From Vibrio hangzhouensis (GTDB lineage Bacteria; Pseudomonadota; Gammaproteobacteria; Enterobacterales; Vibrionaceae), in the NCBI RefSeq assembly GCF_900107935.1, contig NZ_FNVG01000005.1, positions 1 to 64,000 of the forward strand: a DNA stretch of 64,000 nucleotides, written 5' to 3'. Made by a program: the position numbers and the translations under genes. This document shows positions 61,872 through 64,000 of the stretch, in pieces. The notes beneath the pieces were generated by a model that worked only from the letters and a program-made list of their open reading frames with translations, did no database searches and was not told where the DNA came from. How positions within the stretch are numbered: position 1 is the stretch's first letter; each line of letters begins with the position of its first letter.

Positions 61872-62609
61872 TTAACTGGCCTTATTTTTTAACACGTTTG
61901 AGAACACGACGTGAAGGTCATTGGAGGCGGTGTTGCCATCCAGATTCAATTTAGAACGAATATGCTCCAGGTGTTCATTCATCAGCGCCAATGCCTGGGT
62001 CAGATCGCCATTCTCAATGGCGTTGAGCAGGTTGGTGTGCTCATCCTGAGAACAGTTTGAATGGCTGCCGGTCTCATACATGGCAATCAACAGAGAGGAT
62101 TGTGAGACGATACTGCGTTGGAATGCCAGCAGTGGGGCGTTGTCTGCCATTTCGGCCAATTTGATATGAAACTCACCGGACAGTCGCAGGCCACTGCCGT
62201 AATCGTCCTGGGCAAAAGCGTTATTCTCTTCCTCGACCAGCTTTCGACACTCCGCGATTTGCGCTTTGGTTGCGTGCTGAACCGCCAGTTCGATAATCGC
62301 CAATTCAAGCACTTCTCGAGCCTTGAAAATCTGCTTTGCTTCTTCAACAGAGGGAGCGGATACAATGGCGCCGCGGTTAGGGCGGATGTCGACGACTTTC
62401 TCCAGGGATAGACGCAATAGAGCACGTCTGATAATGGTTCGGCTGACGCCAAAAATTTCGGCTAACGCTTCTTCATTAAGCTTTGTCGCAGGGGGCAGTC
62501 TTTGCTCCAGAATAGCATCAAAGATATGACAGTAAACGACGTCGTCCTGAGTTTGACCCGCGACTTTTGTTTTTACGTTTTTACTTACTGAGTTTTTCAG
62601 GCTTCCCAT
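61872..62609 (-). CDS. GntR-family regulator with FCD domain
   Basis: A regulator of 245 residues (249 from an alternative GTG at 62621). An N-terminal winged helix-turn-helix (about 20-85, LNEEALAEIFGVSRTIIRRALLRLSLEKVVDIRPNRGAIVSAP) is followed by a helical FCD ligand domain (about 95-215) with metal-ligand-like Asp/His positions. FCD regulators often sense organic acids such as glyoxylate or pathway intermediates. A perfect TTTGTATACAAA lies upstream of its own gene and similar sites precede aceB, gcl and puuE, so it most likely controls the ureide cluster and itself. Confidence 0.88.
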   Translation of the reverse strand: MGSLKNSVSKNVKTKVAGQTQDDVVYCHIFDAILEQRLPPATKLNEEALAEIFGVSRTIIRRALLRLSLEKVVDIRPNRGAIVSAPSVEEAKQIFKAREVLELAIIELAVQHATKAQIAECRKLVEEENNAFAQDDYGSGLRLSGEFHIKLAEMADNAPLLAFQRSIVSQSSLLIAMYETGSHSNCSQDEHTNLLNAIENGDLTQALALMNEHLEHIRSKLNLDGNTASNDLHVVFSNVLKNKAS

Positions 62610-62661
62610 CTGATACAGCACTCTTATTGTTATGTGTCCTTATAAAACAATAATACTTCAG

Positions 62662-62673
62662 TTTGTATACAAA
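62662..62673. promoter_or_regulatory. GntR/FCD operator candidate upstream of gntR
   Basis: TTTGTATACAAA, a perfect 12-bp palindrome, 53 bp upstream of the gntR ATG. It suggests autoregulation. Confidence 0.7.
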
Positions 62674-62914
62674 TGGCCATACAAGCAGAAATTTGTGACC
62701 GAGTGGGCAGTATTACTGCTTACGCCTTTAAAATAGAGGGGGTATTTTCAATTGTGAATAGCGTACACACTTGGTTACATTCTCGTCTATTGCTTGCCTG
62801 AGAGTTTGGTGATTTACTGGCGATCCCTAAGCAACAGAGGTATTAACTCTAAATGGACGACCCCTTTAGTCGACTTTACACTTCACTTGGTTCCACTTTC
62901 TTGGAGCCACAATC

Positions 62915-63682
62915 ATGTTAGAACTTTTCCTTCAGCCTGAAGCATGGGCTATTTTTGCCACACTATTTGCCCTAGAGATCGTACTCGGTGTTGATAACGT
63001 CGTGTTTATCTCCGTACTTTGTGAGCGCCTTCCACTACATCAACGCAAACTGGCTCGAAATCTAGGTATTGGTTTGGCCGTTATGGCTCGTATTGTCTTG
63101 GTATTTTCGATTACTTGGGTCATGTCGTTGACGCAACCTTTATTCGAATTCGCTGACATCGCCTTTACTGGACGAGACATGATTATGATCCTGGGTGGTG
63201 CGTTTTTGTTGGCTAAGAGCCTTAAGGAGCTTTGGAGTTGGCTGACTTATGATGAAGCAACGCATTCGACACGTGTGAGCGCGGGACTGGCTGTAGTGTT
63301 ATTACAAATTGTCGCGGTGGATGCGGTGTTCTCTATGGACTCGGTCATTACGGCGGTTGGTTTAACAAGTGAAGTTCCAATCATGGTCGCTGCGATATTA
63401 GCGTCGGCGGTGGTAATGGTGTTGACGGCAGAGAAAATTAATAACCTTGTTACCCAGTACCCGGGCTTCAAAACCCTAGCGTTACTGTTCTTGGTGTTAC
63501 TAGGTGGATTGTTGATGGCAGAAGGCTTCGCTATTCACATCAACAAAGGTTACGTCTACTTTGCAATGGCATTTGGTTTGATACTCGAGCTCTGTCATAT
63601 CCAGTTAAAGCGAAAACAAACGTCAATTACGATCAAAAAAATTCGTCCGCACTCCATCAGTACGGCGACCCAACGGTCGTAA
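62915..63682 (+). CDS. TerC-family integral membrane protein (YgdQ-like)
   Basis: A 255-residue polytopic protein with about seven helices. The first helix contains LEIVLGVDNVVFIS and the middle VDAVFSMDSVITAVG, the two acidic signature blocks of TerC/Alx/YgdQ proteins linked to metal (manganese, tellurite) or membrane-protein metallation. The basic C-terminal tail is cytoplasmic. GGAG precedes the ATG. No manganese (yybP-ykoY) riboswitch was recognised upstream. Confidence 0.87.
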   Translation: MLELFLQPEAWAIFATLFALEIVLGVDNVVFISVLCERLPLHQRKLARNLGIGLAVMARIVLVFSITWVMSLTQPLFEFADIAFTGRDMIMILGGAFLLAKSLKELWSWLTYDEATHSTRVSAGLAVVLLQIVAVDAVFSMDSVITAVGLTSEVPIMVAAILASAVVMVLTAEKINNLVTQYPGFKTLALLFLVLLGGLLMAEGFAIHINKGYVYFAMAFGLILELCHIQLKRKQTSITIKKIRPHSISTATQRS

Positions 63683-63689
63683 CACCAGA

Positions 63690-63713
63690 AAAGGAGAGCA
63701 TTTGCTCTCCTTT
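63690..63713 (+). terminator. Terminator after the TerC-family gene
   Basis: An 11-bp arm AAAGGAGAGCA pairing with TGCTCTCCTTT (effective GGAGAGC-ATTT-GCTCTCC), followed by TGTTATTTG. It lies 7 bp past the stop. Confidence 0.75.
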
Positions 63714-63791
63714 GTTATTTGTATTCTCTTCGATGAATGCATGTCATCCAGTTATCGAAATTAGCTCATGACGGCCGACGATGTATTGAGG

Positions 63792-63980
63792 TTAGATACC
63801 GAAATCGTAACCCTGGTATATATCGGACAGTGATTTGGGTTTACGGCTGCGCTTTGTTGGAGCTGAGTGATATTCACTCTTTATCGCATCGGCATGGGCT
63901 TGCGCAGATTTCGTGAATTCAGGGTTGGCCATCGCTTGTTTGCGAAGCTCATTGATGCGTTCGAGTCTTTCTTGCAACAT
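63792..63980 (-). CDS. Small basic hypothetical protein
   Basis: A 62-residue hydrophilic, mostly helical protein (LQERLERINELRKQAMANPEF), with a basic Lys/Arg-rich middle (PTKRSRKPKS) and an SLSDIYQGYDFGI tail. Not recognised. GAGGTG lies 5 nt before the ATG, so it is likely real. Convergent with the TerC-family gene. Confidence 0.6.
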   Translation of the reverse strand: MLQERLERINELRKQAMANPEFTKSAQAHADAIKSEYHSAPTKRSRKPKSLSDIYQGYDFGI

Positions 63981-64000
63981 AACTACACCTCATGAATTAC

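Noticed and set aside
62674..62914. Manganese (yybP-ykoY) riboswitch upstream of the TerC-family gene
   Set aside because: No match to the conserved core was seen on inspection.

Overview
The window looks like chromosomal DNA of a gammaproteobacterium of the Vibrionaceae, most likely a Vibrio. The evidence is protein character (an extra RpoS-like sigma factor, FUSC/AaeA-type efflux genes, small Vibrio-style proteins), moderate GC with AT-rich intergenic gaps, and strong AAGGAG-type ribosome binding sites. The species cannot be told from the sequence. No rRNA, tRNA, CRISPR array, prophage or intact insertion sequence was seen.

Layout. 1-3.9 kb: a VOC protein, a short-chain dehydrogenase, and a divergent AraC regulator/aminotransferase pair. 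3.9-10.6 kb: a six-gene minus-strand operon for an AaeB/AaeX/AaeA/TolC-type efflux system with an ion channel and a PerM-like permease. 10.8-15.2 kb: an ArsP/YraQ-type permease with a Cys-rich linker, a TcyP-type cystine symporter, a Rossmann protein and an RpoS-like sigma factor. 15.7-19.5 kb: a small Cys-rich protein and the cobalamin nucleotide-loop genes cobT-cobS-cobU-cobC. 19.5-27.3 kb: a fused phosphatase/kinase with a formate/nitrite channel, an M3 peptidase, astE and btuCD. 27.3-36.3 kb: small proteins, a four-hairpin RNA candidate, a cysteine synthase homologue, a cytochrome c, and several transporter/regulator pairs.

36.3-62.6 kb is the metabolic core, a purine and ureide catabolic supercluster. 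NCS2 permeases import bases. Guanine deaminase and XdhABC lead to urate, and an 8-oxoguanine deaminase supplies urate directly. Membrane urate hydroxylase PuuD with a fused cytochrome c, then HiuH and OHCU decarboxylase, give allantoin. PuuE, allantoicase and ureidoglycolate lyase give glyoxylate and urea. Glyoxylate can go to malate (aceB) or through Gcl-Hyi-GlxR to glycerate. No urease, glycerate kinase or adenine deaminase is present here.

Two regulatory layers can be read directly. Palindromes with a TTGTATACAA core lie upstream of aceB, gcl, puuE and the local GntR/FCD regulator gene, with a shorter one near hiuH, which suggests a GntR regulon. Separately, two inverted repeats TGACC-N4-GGTCA, one differing from the RutR consensus at a single defined base, precede xdhA, and a RutR-like TetR gene lies in the cluster. 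The window ends with a TerC-family membrane protein and a small conserved-looking ORF.
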